From: DASUAS01 sp963756895
GTDB taxonomy: Bacteria; Actinomycetota; Acidimicrobiia; IMCC26256; DASPTH01
Assembly: GCA_963756895.1 (NCBI GenBank)
Contig: CAVWPI010000004.1
Coordinates: forward strand, 496,001-560,000
DNA length: 64,000 nucleotides
Direction of reading: 5' to 3'
Shown here piece by piece: positions 50,195 to 58,033 of the stretch. Numbering within the stretch: the stretch's first letter is position 1; the number at the start of each line of letters is the position of its first letter. The notes below the pieces were generated by a model, which worked only from the letters and a program-made list of their open reading frames with translations, did not search any database and was not told the origin of the DNA. A program made the translations under genes and the position numbers.

Positions 50195-50905
50195 GTGCCG
50201 GTCGAGCCGCCGCAGAGCCGCTGGGAGCTGCCGTCGCCGGCCCGGATGCCCGATGGCGCCGAGATCGCCGGCGTGGGCGCTGATCTGGCCGCCGGAACGC
50301 TGTTGGCCGCGTACCGCCGGGGCCTGTTCCCGATGCGGTTGCAGGCCCGGGGACCGCTCGGACTCGGGCAGTTGGGATGGTGGTCGCCCGACCCTCGCGG
50401 CGTCATGCCCCTCGATGGGATGCACGTCAGTCGTTCGTTGCGCCGGTCGCAGCGTCGCTTCGAGATCCGGGTGGACACTGCGTTCGTCGACGTGATGCGC
50501 GGGTGCGCGGATCCGAGGCGACCGCACGGTTGGATCGACAAGAAGTTCGTGGCCGCGTATTCGGAGCTCCACGAGCTCGGGTGGGCGCACAGCGTCGAGA
50601 CCTGGCAGGTCGACGTACGTGGACGCGATGCGCTGGTCGGTGGTCTCTACGGTGTCGCGATCGGTGGCCTGTTCGCAGCGGAGTCGAAGTTCCACCGAGT
50701 GTCCGACGCGTCGAAGGTCGCGGTGGTCGCGCTCGTCGACCTGCTGCGCGCGGGCGGCGGATCCCTGCTCGACGTGCAATGGACAACGCCGCACCTTGCG
50801 TCGCTCGGAGCGGTCGACGTCACGCGTGCTCGTTACCTCGAACTGGTCGCGGACGCGATCGCGCGCCCGCCGATCACCACGCTGCCCGATCCCGGCGAGC
50901 GGTAG
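50195..50905 (+). CDS. aat: Leucyl/phenylalanyl-tRNA-protein transferase
   Basis: 236 residues. The PxxxxFPMRLQARGPLGLGQ segment and the block DPRRPHGWIDKKFVAAYSEL, then AESKFHR and SDASKVAVVALVDLLRAGG, are characteristic of Aat. The enzyme adds Leu or Phe to N-terminal Arg/Lys for the bacterial N-degron pathway with ClpS. GTG 50195 follows TAGCGT (50183-50188) by 6 nt. The stop codon TAG is part of the TAGCCT promoter hexamer of the next gene. Confidence 0.88.
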   Translation: MPVEPPQSRWELPSPARMPDGAEIAGVGADLAAGTLLAAYRRGLFPMRLQARGPLGLGQLGWWSPDPRGVMPLDGMHVSRSLRRSQRRFEIRVDTAFVDVMRGCADPRRPHGWIDKKFVAAYSELHELGWAHSVETWQVDVRGRDALVGGLYGVAIGGLFAAESKFHRVSDASKVAVVALVDLLRAGGGSLLDVQWTTPHLASLGAVDVTRARYLELVADAIARPPITTLPDPGER

Positions 50906-50915
50906 CCTCCCCACC

Positions 50916-51275
50916 ATGACTGATGACAGCGTGGTCGTGTACCACAACCCCGTGTGCAGCAAGTCGCGTGGCGCGCTCGAGATCCTCGGCGACCGCGGCG
51001 TCGACGCCGAGGTCATCGAGTACCTCAGGGCCAACCCGAGTCGCGCCGACCTCGAGCGGATCGTCGACGCGATCTCCGACGAGCCCGCCGCGCTGGTGCG
51101 CAAGGACAAGCGGTTCAAAGAGCTCGAGCTCGACGCCGCCGACTACACGACGCGCGAGCAGGTCGTGGCGGTCTTGCTGGAGCACCCGGAGCTCATGGAG
51201 CGGCCGGTGGTGTTCGTGGGCGACCAGGCCGTCATCGCCCGGCCGAGTGAACGCGTCAACGAGCTCCTGGACTGA
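50916..51275 (+). CDS. ArsC/Spx-family thioredoxin-fold protein (arsenate reductase-like)
   Basis: 119 residues. A catalytic Cys in HNPVCSKSRGALEIL is near residue 14, with IEYLRANPSRADLERIV and a late RPVVFVGDQAVIARPSERV, the ArsC pattern with its phosphate-binding Arg. It may reduce arsenate using a small thiol, but YffB/Spx-like roles are possible. No other ars gene is nearby. TAGCCT (50903-50908) lies 7 nt before the ATG. Confidence 0.75.
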   Translation: MTDDSVVVYHNPVCSKSRGALEILGDRGVDAEVIEYLRANPSRADLERIVDAISDEPAALVRKDKRFKELELDAADYTTREQVVAVLLEHPELMERPVVFVGDQAVIARPSERVNELLD

Positions 51276-51331
51276 CGGTTGCCGGTTGACGAACCTGATG
51301 GTTGTCCAGCTCGCCCGATAGCCACGCGTTG

Positions 51332-53584
51332 CTAGACGCTTGCGGGGACGCGGTCCTGTGGATCCGGTGCGTCGGGAGCCGTCTCCGCGTCGTCCCCGCC
51401 CTCGATGTCGAGGCGGGGGAGGAAGTTGAGCCACTTCGGGAACCACCAGTTGGCGTCACCGAGGATCTCCATGATCGACGGCACGAGCATCATGCGCACG
51501 ATGGTGGCGTCGACGAGCACCGCGAACGCGAGCCCGAGGCCGAACATCTTCACCTCGGGCGTGGGGTTCAGCACGAAGGCGCCGAACACAAAGATCATGA
51601 TCAGCGCAGCCGACGTGATGACGCGCGCGGTGCGCGCGAGTCCGCGCACCACGCCCTGACGGGTGTCGCCGGTGCGGTTGTACTCCTCGCGCACGCGCGT
51701 GAGCAGGAACACCTGGTAGTCCATCGACAGTCCGAAGAGGACGGCGAACATCATCATCGGCACGAACGGCACGATGGGCACGGTGCTCTCGAGGCCCACG
51801 AGTCCCTTCGCCCATCCCCACTGGAACACCGCAACGGTCGCGCCGTACGCGGCGGCCACTGACAGCAGGTTCATCACCGCGGCCGTGAGCGGCACGAGCA
51901 CGGAGTGGAACACCAGCATCAGGAGGATGAACGAGAGCAGTACGACCGCGCCGATGAAGTACGGGAGACGGCTGCTGATCCGGTCGCCGATGTCGATGAA
52001 CGCCGCGGTGACCCCACCCACGTAGGCCTGAGCACCGCTGGTGCCGACCGCAGTCGGGAGCACCGAGTCGCGGAGCGTGCCCACGAGGGTCGCGGTCTGC
52101 GCGCTGTCGGGCGCAGTGGTGGGCAACACGCCGATCTGAGCGACGGCGCCGTTGGGACTCGTCTGCGGCGGCAGCACCGCCTTGACGCCCGGTGTCTTCT
52201 CCAGCGCACTCGTGATGTCGGACAGCACCGCGTCGCCACCCGTGGTGGGGAGCTGCACCACGACGAGCAGCGGGCCGTTGGTACCGGGGCCGAAGCCCTC
52301 GGCGACGAGGTCGTAGGCCTGGCGCTGGGTGGTGGAGGTGGGGAGGTTGCCGTCGTCGGACTCGCCGAGGCGCATCGACAGCACCGGCCACGCGATGACG
52401 AGCAGGATGATCACCGCGGCGATGGCGAACGGCCAGGCATGCCGGGCGACCAGGGTGGCCCAGCGCTCCCACACGGTCCCCGACGGCGGCTCGGGGTCGC
52501 GACCCGCGGCGACCGCGCGGTCGGGGTGGTGGATGAGGCTCGGCACCTTCCAGCGGTCGATGCCGTGCCCGACGGCACCGATGATCGCGGGGAGGAGCGT
52601 GAGCGCAGCGAGCATCATCACCGCGACGACGAGCCCGGCCATGTAGCCCAGGCGCGCCACGTACGGAATGCCCGAGATCAGGAGCCCGCAGATCGCGATG
52701 ACGACGGTCGTGCCGGCGAACAAGACCGCGGAGCCGGCGGTCGCCACGGAGCGGCCGACCGCGGCCTCGACGTCGAGCCCGCTGGCGAGGTTCTCGCGGT
52801 AACGGGTGACGATGAAGAGCGAGTAGTCGATCCCGACGCCGAGGCCGATCATCGTCGCCAGCACCGGCGCGACCGTGCCGATCTCGGCGAACGACGCGAT
52901 GACGTGCACGAGCGAGATGCCCACGCCGAGGCCGAACAGCGCGGTGAGGATGGGAAGACCCATGGCCACGACCGAACCGAACGCGAACAGCAGGATCACG
53001 ACTGCGGCGAGCAGACCGATGAGGTCGGCGTTGCCCGAAGGAGGCTGATCGGCGTAGTCGACGACCGCGCCGCCGTACGCCACCTTGATGTCGGCCTGGG
53101 TCGCCGGCGCGGTCGCGGCCTCGAGCTGGTCGAAGACGTCCTTCTGCAGGTCCTGCGCCTTGGTGTCGAATTGCACGGTGACGATCGCGATGTTGCCGCT
53201 CTTCGAGATGAACGCCTTGCCGACGGGGCCGTACGGGTTGGTCACCGACGTGACGTTGGGGATCTTCCCGAGCGCGGCGATGCTCGCGCTGATCGGCGGT
53301 TGCGCGGTGGCGCTCGTGATGCCGTCGGGGGTCTCGAACACGACGAGCGCGTTGTCACCGGCCGCGCTGGGGAAGTCGCGCTCAAGCAGGTCGAGCGCTT
53401 CCTGCGACTGCGTGTCGGGGATGCGGAAGGTGTCGCTGAACTGGCCGTCGAGGGCTCCCGCGAGCGCGACGATGGCGACCGCGGCCACGATCCACACGCC
53501 GATGAACCACCAGTGGTGGCGCACTGCGCGCCGCCCCAGGCGATCAAGGAATCCCGACACCGTTGCCCCTTCGTCGGTCGACAT
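51332..53584 (-). CDS. MMPL-family RND transporter
   Basis: 750 residues, intact. About 12 helices with two large extracytoplasmic loops. The proton-relay segment GVGIDYSLFIVTRYRENL near the first block and the repeated GLSMDYQVFLLTRVREEYNR in the second half are MMPL hallmarks. The second duplicated half ends in PSIMEILGDANWWFPKWL. MMPL proteins export lipids, siderophores or drugs. It stands alone between the convergent ArsC-like gene and the divergent thioesterase. Confidence 0.88.
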   Translation of the reverse strand: MSTDEGATVSGFLDRLGRRAVRHHWWFIGVWIVAAVAIVALAGALDGQFSDTFRIPDTQSQEALDLLERDFPSAAGDNALVVFETPDGITSATAQPPISASIAALGKIPNVTSVTNPYGPVGKAFISKSGNIAIVTVQFDTKAQDLQKDVFDQLEAATAPATQADIKVAYGGAVVDYADQPPSGNADLIGLLAAVVILLFAFGSVVAMGLPILTALFGLGVGISLVHVIASFAEIGTVAPVLATMIGLGVGIDYSLFIVTRYRENLASGLDVEAAVGRSVATAGSAVLFAGTTVVIAICGLLISGIPYVARLGYMAGLVVAVMMLAALTLLPAIIGAVGHGIDRWKVPSLIHHPDRAVAAGRDPEPPSGTVWERWATLVARHAWPFAIAAVIILLVIAWPVLSMRLGESDDGNLPTSTTQRQAYDLVAEGFGPGTNGPLLVVVQLPTTGGDAVLSDITSALEKTPGVKAVLPPQTSPNGAVAQIGVLPTTAPDSAQTATLVGTLRDSVLPTAVGTSGAQAYVGGVTAAFIDIGDRISSRLPYFIGAVVLLSFILLMLVFHSVLVPLTAAVMNLLSVAAAYGATVAVFQWGWAKGLVGLESTVPIVPFVPMMMFAVLFGLSMDYQVFLLTRVREEYNRTGDTRQGVVRGLARTARVITSAALIMIFVFGAFVLNPTPEVKMFGLGLAFAVLVDATIVRMMLVPSIMEILGDANWWFPKWLNFLPRLDIEGGDDAETAPDAPDPQDRVPASV

Positions 53585-53668
53585 GCTGTCACCGATCTGT
53601 ACTGTTTCGGCGCACCCTGGCGGCGCCTTGATACGCAAGTCCTCCGGAGCCCGTGCGACGATGGGCCC

Positions 53669-54436
53669 GTGGCGACCGAGTTCGTGGACGTGCCGGCGCG
53701 CGGTCGTGTGTTCCGTGGCGCACGGCGGGTCCACCTCGGCGACGTCGACGCCGGTGGCGCCCTCCGCCTCGAAGCGCTCGCCCGATTCCTCCAGGACGTC
53801 GCCACCGACGACGCCGACGACGCCGGGCTGTCGGAAGCGCGCGGCGTGTGGGTGCTGCGTTCCAGCGACCTCGAGATCGTGACCACGCCCGTGTACCACG
53901 AGTCGGTGGAGCTGGCGACCTTCTGCAGCGGCACCGGACCGCGGTGGGCGGAGCGACGCACGCGCCTGGTCGGCGACCGGGGCGCGACCGTGGACGCGGC
54001 GGGCCTGTGGGTGTTCATCGACCGCGAGCACGGTCGTCCGCTTCCGCTCGACGACGACTTCCACGATCGGTACGGCGAGTCGGCCGGCGGCCGCCGCGTG
54101 CGCGGTCGGCTGGTGCACGACGCGCCACCCGCCGGTGCGGCGTCGCGTCCGTGGCCACTGCGCACGAGCGACTTCGACGTGCTCGATCACGTGAACAACG
54201 CCCGCTCGCTCGAGGCGGTCGAGGACGAGCTCGTGCGCCGGCTTCCGGGCCGGGTCGCGCTCCGGGCCCGCGTCGAGTACCGCGGCACGCTCGAACGGGA
54301 CGACTCGGTGACCCTCGTGAGCACCGTCGAGCCCGACGACGACGACGAGGACGTGCTCGCGTTGTGGCTGGTCGTCGGCGGCGAGGTGCGGGTGTCCGCC
54401 ACCGTGACCGTTGCGGGTCTCGGTCGTGGCGTCTGA
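53669..54436 (+). CDS. Acyl-ACP thioesterase-like protein (double hot-dog)
   Basis: 255 residues. Two hot-dog repeats are visible. The first has VHLGDVDAGGALRLEALARF, the second RTSDFDVLDHVNNARSLEAV, where the Asn/His set DHVNN is typical of acyl-ACP thioesterases. It would release fatty acids from a carrier. The GTG at 53669 is chosen as first plausible start. Its 3' end overlaps the next gene by 11 bp, so it heads the sugar-biosynthesis cluster. Confidence 0.75.
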   Translation: MATEFVDVPARGRVFRGARRVHLGDVDAGGALRLEALARFLQDVATDDADDAGLSEARGVWVLRSSDLEIVTTPVYHESVELATFCSGTGPRWAERRTRLVGDRGATVDAAGLWVFIDREHGRPLPLDDDFHDRYGESAGGRRVRGRLVHDAPPAGAASRPWPLRTSDFDVLDHVNNARSLEAVEDELVRRLPGRVALRARVEYRGTLERDDSVTLVSTVEPDDDDEDVLALWLVVGGEVRVSATVTVAGLGRGV

Positions 54437-55487
54437 CGACGGCGTCTTCTACACTGTCCGCGCTCTGGGTCACATTCCTGTCGACGCCGTTGCCGGGCGC
54501 CGGTGCGTCGTCACCGGCGGACTCGGTTTCATCGGAGCAAATCTCGCGCTCGCGCTGAGTGCGGGCGGCGCCGAGGTCACCGTGATCGACGCGCGGGTCG
54601 CGCGCCACGGCGCCAACCCGCGCAATCTCGTGCCCGACGGTGAGCACACCGACCCTGACGCCGGCATCGTGGTGGTGGAGGCCGACATCGGTGACACGGA
54701 CCGACCGGATGTACGGGCGGCGACCGTCGCAGCCGACGTGGTGTTCAACCTCGCCGGGCAGGTGAGCCACGTCGACTCGATGGACGATCCGTTGTTCGAC
54801 CTCGACGTGAACACCACGAGCCAGTTCCGCTTCCTCGAGCTGCTGCGGCGCGAGAACCCGACTGCGACGGTCGTCTACACCTCGACCCGCCAGATCTTCG
54901 GCAAGCCCCGCTACCTGCCCGTCGACGAGGAGCACCCGGTCGCCCCGGTCGACGTCAACGGGATCACGAAGTACGCGACCGAGCAGCTCCATCTCCTCTA
55001 CCACGACGTCTACGGACTGCCGGCGACAGCGGTGCGCCTCACCAACGTGTTCGGTCCGCGCCAGCGGCTGCGCGACGACCTCCAGGGGTTCCTCCCGATC
55101 TTCGTGCGACGCGCCCTCGCCGGCGACGCCATCTCGGTGTTCGGCGACGGCGAGCAGCAGCGCGACTGCCTGTACGTCGACGACGTGGTCGATTGCCTGC
55201 TCCTCGCCGCGGCGGCGAGCGACGCGCCGGGTCAGATCTTCAACGTCGGCAACGACGAGCGGCTCTCGCTCGGTGCCATCGCCGACACCGTGGTCGAGGT
55301 TGCGGGTACCGGCCGGGTGGAACACGTCCCGTGGCCTCCCGATCGCGACGCGATCGACATCGGTTCGTACTTCGGCGATTCGTCGAAGGCCAAGCGCATG
55401 CTCGGCTGGGAGCCGCGCACGGCGTTCGCCGACGGGATCGCCCGCACGCTCGCGTTCTACCGCGCTCGTGCGGCCTGGTACCTGTGA
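54426..55487 (+). CDS. NAD-dependent epimerase/dehydratase of nucleotide sugars
   Basis: 353 residues. The Rossmann motif TGGLGFIGANLAL lies near residue 30. Substrate-side motifs include NLAGQVSHVDSM, STRQIFGKPRY, and RLTNVFGPRQRL. The usual catalytic YxxxK position reads VDVNGITKYATEQL, with Asn in place of Tyr. That variant occurs in a known extended-SDR branch. The end FAD-like segment DIGSYFGDSSKAKRMLGWEP is common in sugar epimerases. An in-frame GTG at 54411 is an alternative start. It is coupled to the aminotransferase by GTGA. Confidence 0.75.
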   Translation: MASDDGVFYTVRALGHIPVDAVAGRRCVVTGGLGFIGANLALALSAGGAEVTVIDARVARHGANPRNLVPDGEHTDPDAGIVVVEADIGDTDRPDVRAATVAADVVFNLAGQVSHVDSMDDPLFDLDVNTTSQFRFLELLRRENPTATVVYTSTRQIFGKPRYLPVDEEHPVAPVDVNGITKYATEQLHLLYHDVYGLPATAVRLTNVFGPRQRLRDDLQGFLPIFVRRALAGDAISVFGDGEQQRDCLYVDDVVDCLLLAAAASDAPGQIFNVGNDERLSLGAIADTVVEVAGTGRVEHVPWPPDRDAIDIGSYFGDSSKAKRMLGWEPRTAFADGIARTLAFYRARAAWYL

Positions 55488-56536
55488 CGCCCGACGACAC
55501 CGCGCCGCCGCGCATCCCCGTCGTCGACCTCGCCCGCCGGGCGGCGGCGCTCGAACCCGAGCTCACCGACGCGGTGACCCGTGTCGTGCGCTCCGGTACC
55601 TACCTCTTCGGCGCCGAGCTCGACGCCTTCGAACGAGAGCTCGCGACGGCCACCGGCCGTCGCCATGCGGTCGGTGTGTCGTCGGGTACCGACGCACTCC
55701 GCCTCGCGCTCGTCACCCTCGGCATCGGTCCGGGCGACGAGGTCATCGTGCCCGCGTTCACCGCGGTCCCGACCGCCGCCGCAGTCTGCGCGACCGGCGC
55801 GATCCCGGTGTTCGCCGACGTCGAGCCCGACACCGCGACCCTCGACGAGACGTCGGCGCGCGCCGCGTGCACCGAGCGCACCCGCGGCGTCATCCCGGTC
55901 CACCTCTACGGTCGACCCGCCGTGCTGCCCGATCTCGGCGTGCCCGTGGTCGAGGACGGCGCCCAGGCCTTCGGAGCGCTCGATCCCGCCAGCGGGTCGG
56001 CGGCGGCCGCGTACAGCTTCTACCCGACCAAGAACCTCGGTGGCATCACCGACGGCGGCGCGGTCGTCACCGACGACGACGAGCGCGCGGCGACCCTCCG
56101 GTTGCTGCGGGCGCACGGCCACGCCGGTGACTACGTGCACACGCTGGTGGCCACGAACGCGCGCCTGTCCGACATCGCCGCGGCGGCATTGCGAGTCGGG
56201 TTGCCGCGGGTGGCGGCGGAGAACGCCCGACGCCGCGAGATCGCGGCGCGCTACCGGGCCGCGGCGCCCGACCTCGTCTGGCAGGCGGAGCACCCGCGCC
56301 ACGTGTACCACCTGTGCGTCGCCCGGGTCCCTGAACGTGACGGGTTCCGGTCGCGACTCCCGTTCGACACCGGTGTGCACTACCCCCGCGCCCTGACCCA
56401 GCAGCCCGCGTACGAACGGTTCGTGCGCTCGGCCTGTCCGGAAGCGGAGCGCTGGGCGGCCGAGTGCGTATCGTTCCCCTGCTTCCCCGAGATGACCGAC
56501 GACGAGATCGAGGCGGTGTGTCGAGCGATCCGGTGA
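55484..56536 (+). CDS. DegT/DnrJ/EryC1-family PLP aminotransferase (sugar aminotransferase)
   Basis: 350 residues. The PLP site is SSGTDALRLALVTLGIGPGD with the Schiff-base Lys in YSFYPTKNLGGITDGGAVVT. Later VHYPRALTQQPAYERF is typical of this class. It aminates keto-sugars during amino-sugar synthesis, so with the upstream epimerase/dehydratase it probably makes an amino-deoxysugar nucleotide. Both gene junctions are 4-bp GTGA overlaps. Confidence 0.88.
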   Translation: MTPDDTAPPRIPVVDLARRAAALEPELTDAVTRVVRSGTYLFGAELDAFERELATATGRRHAVGVSSGTDALRLALVTLGIGPGDEVIVPAFTAVPTAAAVCATGAIPVFADVEPDTATLDETSARAACTERTRGVIPVHLYGRPAVLPDLGVPVVEDGAQAFGALDPASGSAAAAYSFYPTKNLGGITDGGAVVTDDDERAATLRLLRAHGHAGDYVHTLVATNARLSDIAAAALRVGLPRVAAENARRREIAARYRAAAPDLVWQAEHPRHVYHLCVARVPERDGFRSRLPFDTGVHYPRALTQQPAYERFVRSACPEAERWAAECVSFPCFPEMTDDEIEAVCRAIR

Positions 56537-57273
56537 ACCCGGCAGTCGAAGCCGTCTCCGTCTTCTTCCCCTGTTACAACGACGAAGCCACCATCGCCCG
56601 GATGGTCGAGGTCGCGGTCGCGACCCTCGGACGGGTCGGCATCGACGACGCGGAGGTCATCGTCGTCAACGACGGGTCGTCCGATCGTTCGGCCGCCATC
56701 CTCGACGACCTCGCGTCACGCGAGCCGCTGCTTCGCGTCGTCACGCACGAGCGCAACCGCGGCTACGGCGGCGCGTTGCTCTCGGGGTTCGCCGGGTCGA
56801 CCAAGCAATGGGTCTTCTACACCGATGGCGACGGACAGTTCGACCCCGCGGAGCTCGAGCTGCTGGTGCGACGGGCGTCCGCCGACGTCGACGTGGTGCA
56901 GGGCTACAAGCTGCGGCGCGCCGACGGCGTCCTGCGCGCGGTGATCGGACGGGTGTACCACCGCTTCGTCAAGGTCATGTTCGGGTTGCGCATCCGCGAC
57001 ACCGACTGCGACTTCCGACTCATCCGCCGGAGCGCGCTCGACCGGGTGACGCTGGTACACACGACCGGGGTGATCTGTGTGGAGCTGGTCCGCAAGTTGC
57101 AGGACGCGGGTGCGCGATTCACGGAGGTCGGTGTCCACCACTACCGGCGGGTGCACGGCACGTCGGAGTTCTTCCGGATCGGTGCGATCGCGCGCACGCT
57201 GCGTGACCTCGCCGGGCTGTGGGTGCAGCTGGTGGTGCTGCGACGCGGGCGTACGACCTCGGTCAGCGGGTAG
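56533..57273 (+). CDS. Glycosyltransferase family 2 (polyprenol-phosphate sugar synthase-like)
   Basis: 246 residues. A GT-A fold with VFFPCYNDEATIARMVEVAV, the VVNDGSSDRSAAIL motif, and the metal DXD variant YTDGDGQFDPAE. RDTDCDFRLIRRSALDRV follows. No transmembrane helices, so it resembles dolichol-phosphate mannose-like synthases. It may load the sugar made by the upstream genes onto a lipid carrier. Its last 11 bp overlap the convergent methyltransferase. Confidence 0.85.
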   Translation: MNPAVEAVSVFFPCYNDEATIARMVEVAVATLGRVGIDDAEVIVVNDGSSDRSAAILDDLASREPLLRVVTHERNRGYGGALLSGFAGSTKQWVFYTDGDGQFDPAELELLVRRASADVDVVQGYKLRRADGVLRAVIGRVYHRFVKVMFGLRIRDTDCDFRLIRRSALDRVTLVHTTGVICVELVRKLQDAGARFTEVGVHHYRRVHGTSEFFRIGAIARTLRDLAGLWVQLVVLRRGRTTSVSG

Positions 57274-57990
57274 CCAGCAACACCACCGAGGTCCCCACCG
57301 GGAGATCGTGGTGGGCCAGCCACCGGCGCTCGCGGGCGGCCAGCGGGGCGAACACGCGGTCGAGGGCGCGCTTGTCGACGTTGGAGCCCGCGGGTGTGCT
57401 CGCGACGGCGGCGCAACCGGTCGACCGCGCCGAGCGTCGCCGCGGGTGGCGCGAGGAACGAGTACGCGTAGGTGCAGCGCTGCGCCGTGAGCCCGGCGGC
57501 GGTGGCGAGCTCCGCCAGGCCGGCGCGGCGGTAGCGCCTCCGGCCGTGGACGGTGGCGTCGTGGGCACGACCCAGCGCCGCGAACGCCGGCTCCACGAGG
57601 ACCACCGCGCCGCCCGGCCGGGTCACCCGGGCGAGCTCGTGCAGCGCGGCGGCGTCGTCGGGCACCGTGTAGAGAACGGTCAGGCCGACGACCGCGTCGA
57701 AGACCTCGTCGGCGAAGGGGAGGGATTCGACGCTCGCCTGCACCGGTGCAGTGGCGGGGCGGCGGGCCCGCACGAAGGCGAGCGCGTCGGGGGAGAGGTC
57801 GACGCCCACCACCGTCCCATGCTCCGCGAGCCACGCCCCGTTCCCGCCGGGCCCGCAGCCGGCGTCGAGCAGCCGGTCGGTGCGGTGCAGCCAGGGGGCG
57901 AGCAGGTCGGCGGCCAGGGCACGCGTGTTGCGGTACCACCAGTGCTCGTCCTCGACCTCCGCGATGCGCGGCGTACTCCTCGAGCTCCAC
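57263..57990 (-). CDS. Class I SAM-dependent methyltransferase (two frameshifts)
   Basis: About 240 residues. Motif I LLDAGCGPGGNGAWLAEHG, the acidic VVGVDLSPDALAFVRARRP, VESLPFADEVFDAVVGL and VTRPGGAVVLVEPAF give the full Rossmann-fold methyltransferase set. Breaks are near 57960 (after the start) and 57400. GTG 57990 is preceded on its strand by TACCCT with an 8-nt gap. The neighbouring sugar cluster suggests sugar or lipid methylation, but the orientation is opposite. Confidence 0.75.
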
Positions 57991-58033
57991 TCGCGGCGAG
58001 GGTACCGGGGGCCGACGGTGCCGGGAGGCTCGG

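Noticed and set aside
47452..50541. A single 1029-codon leftward open frame
   Set aside because: It runs antisense to the clear ABC-F gene. Only its upstream end holds real sequence, the N-terminus of the secreted Rpf-like protein. Long antisense frames are expected at this GC content.
51905..54436. An 843-codon rightward frame opposite the MMPL transporter
   Set aside because: Only the last 255 codons match a protein family (thioesterase). The rest is low-complexity antisense.
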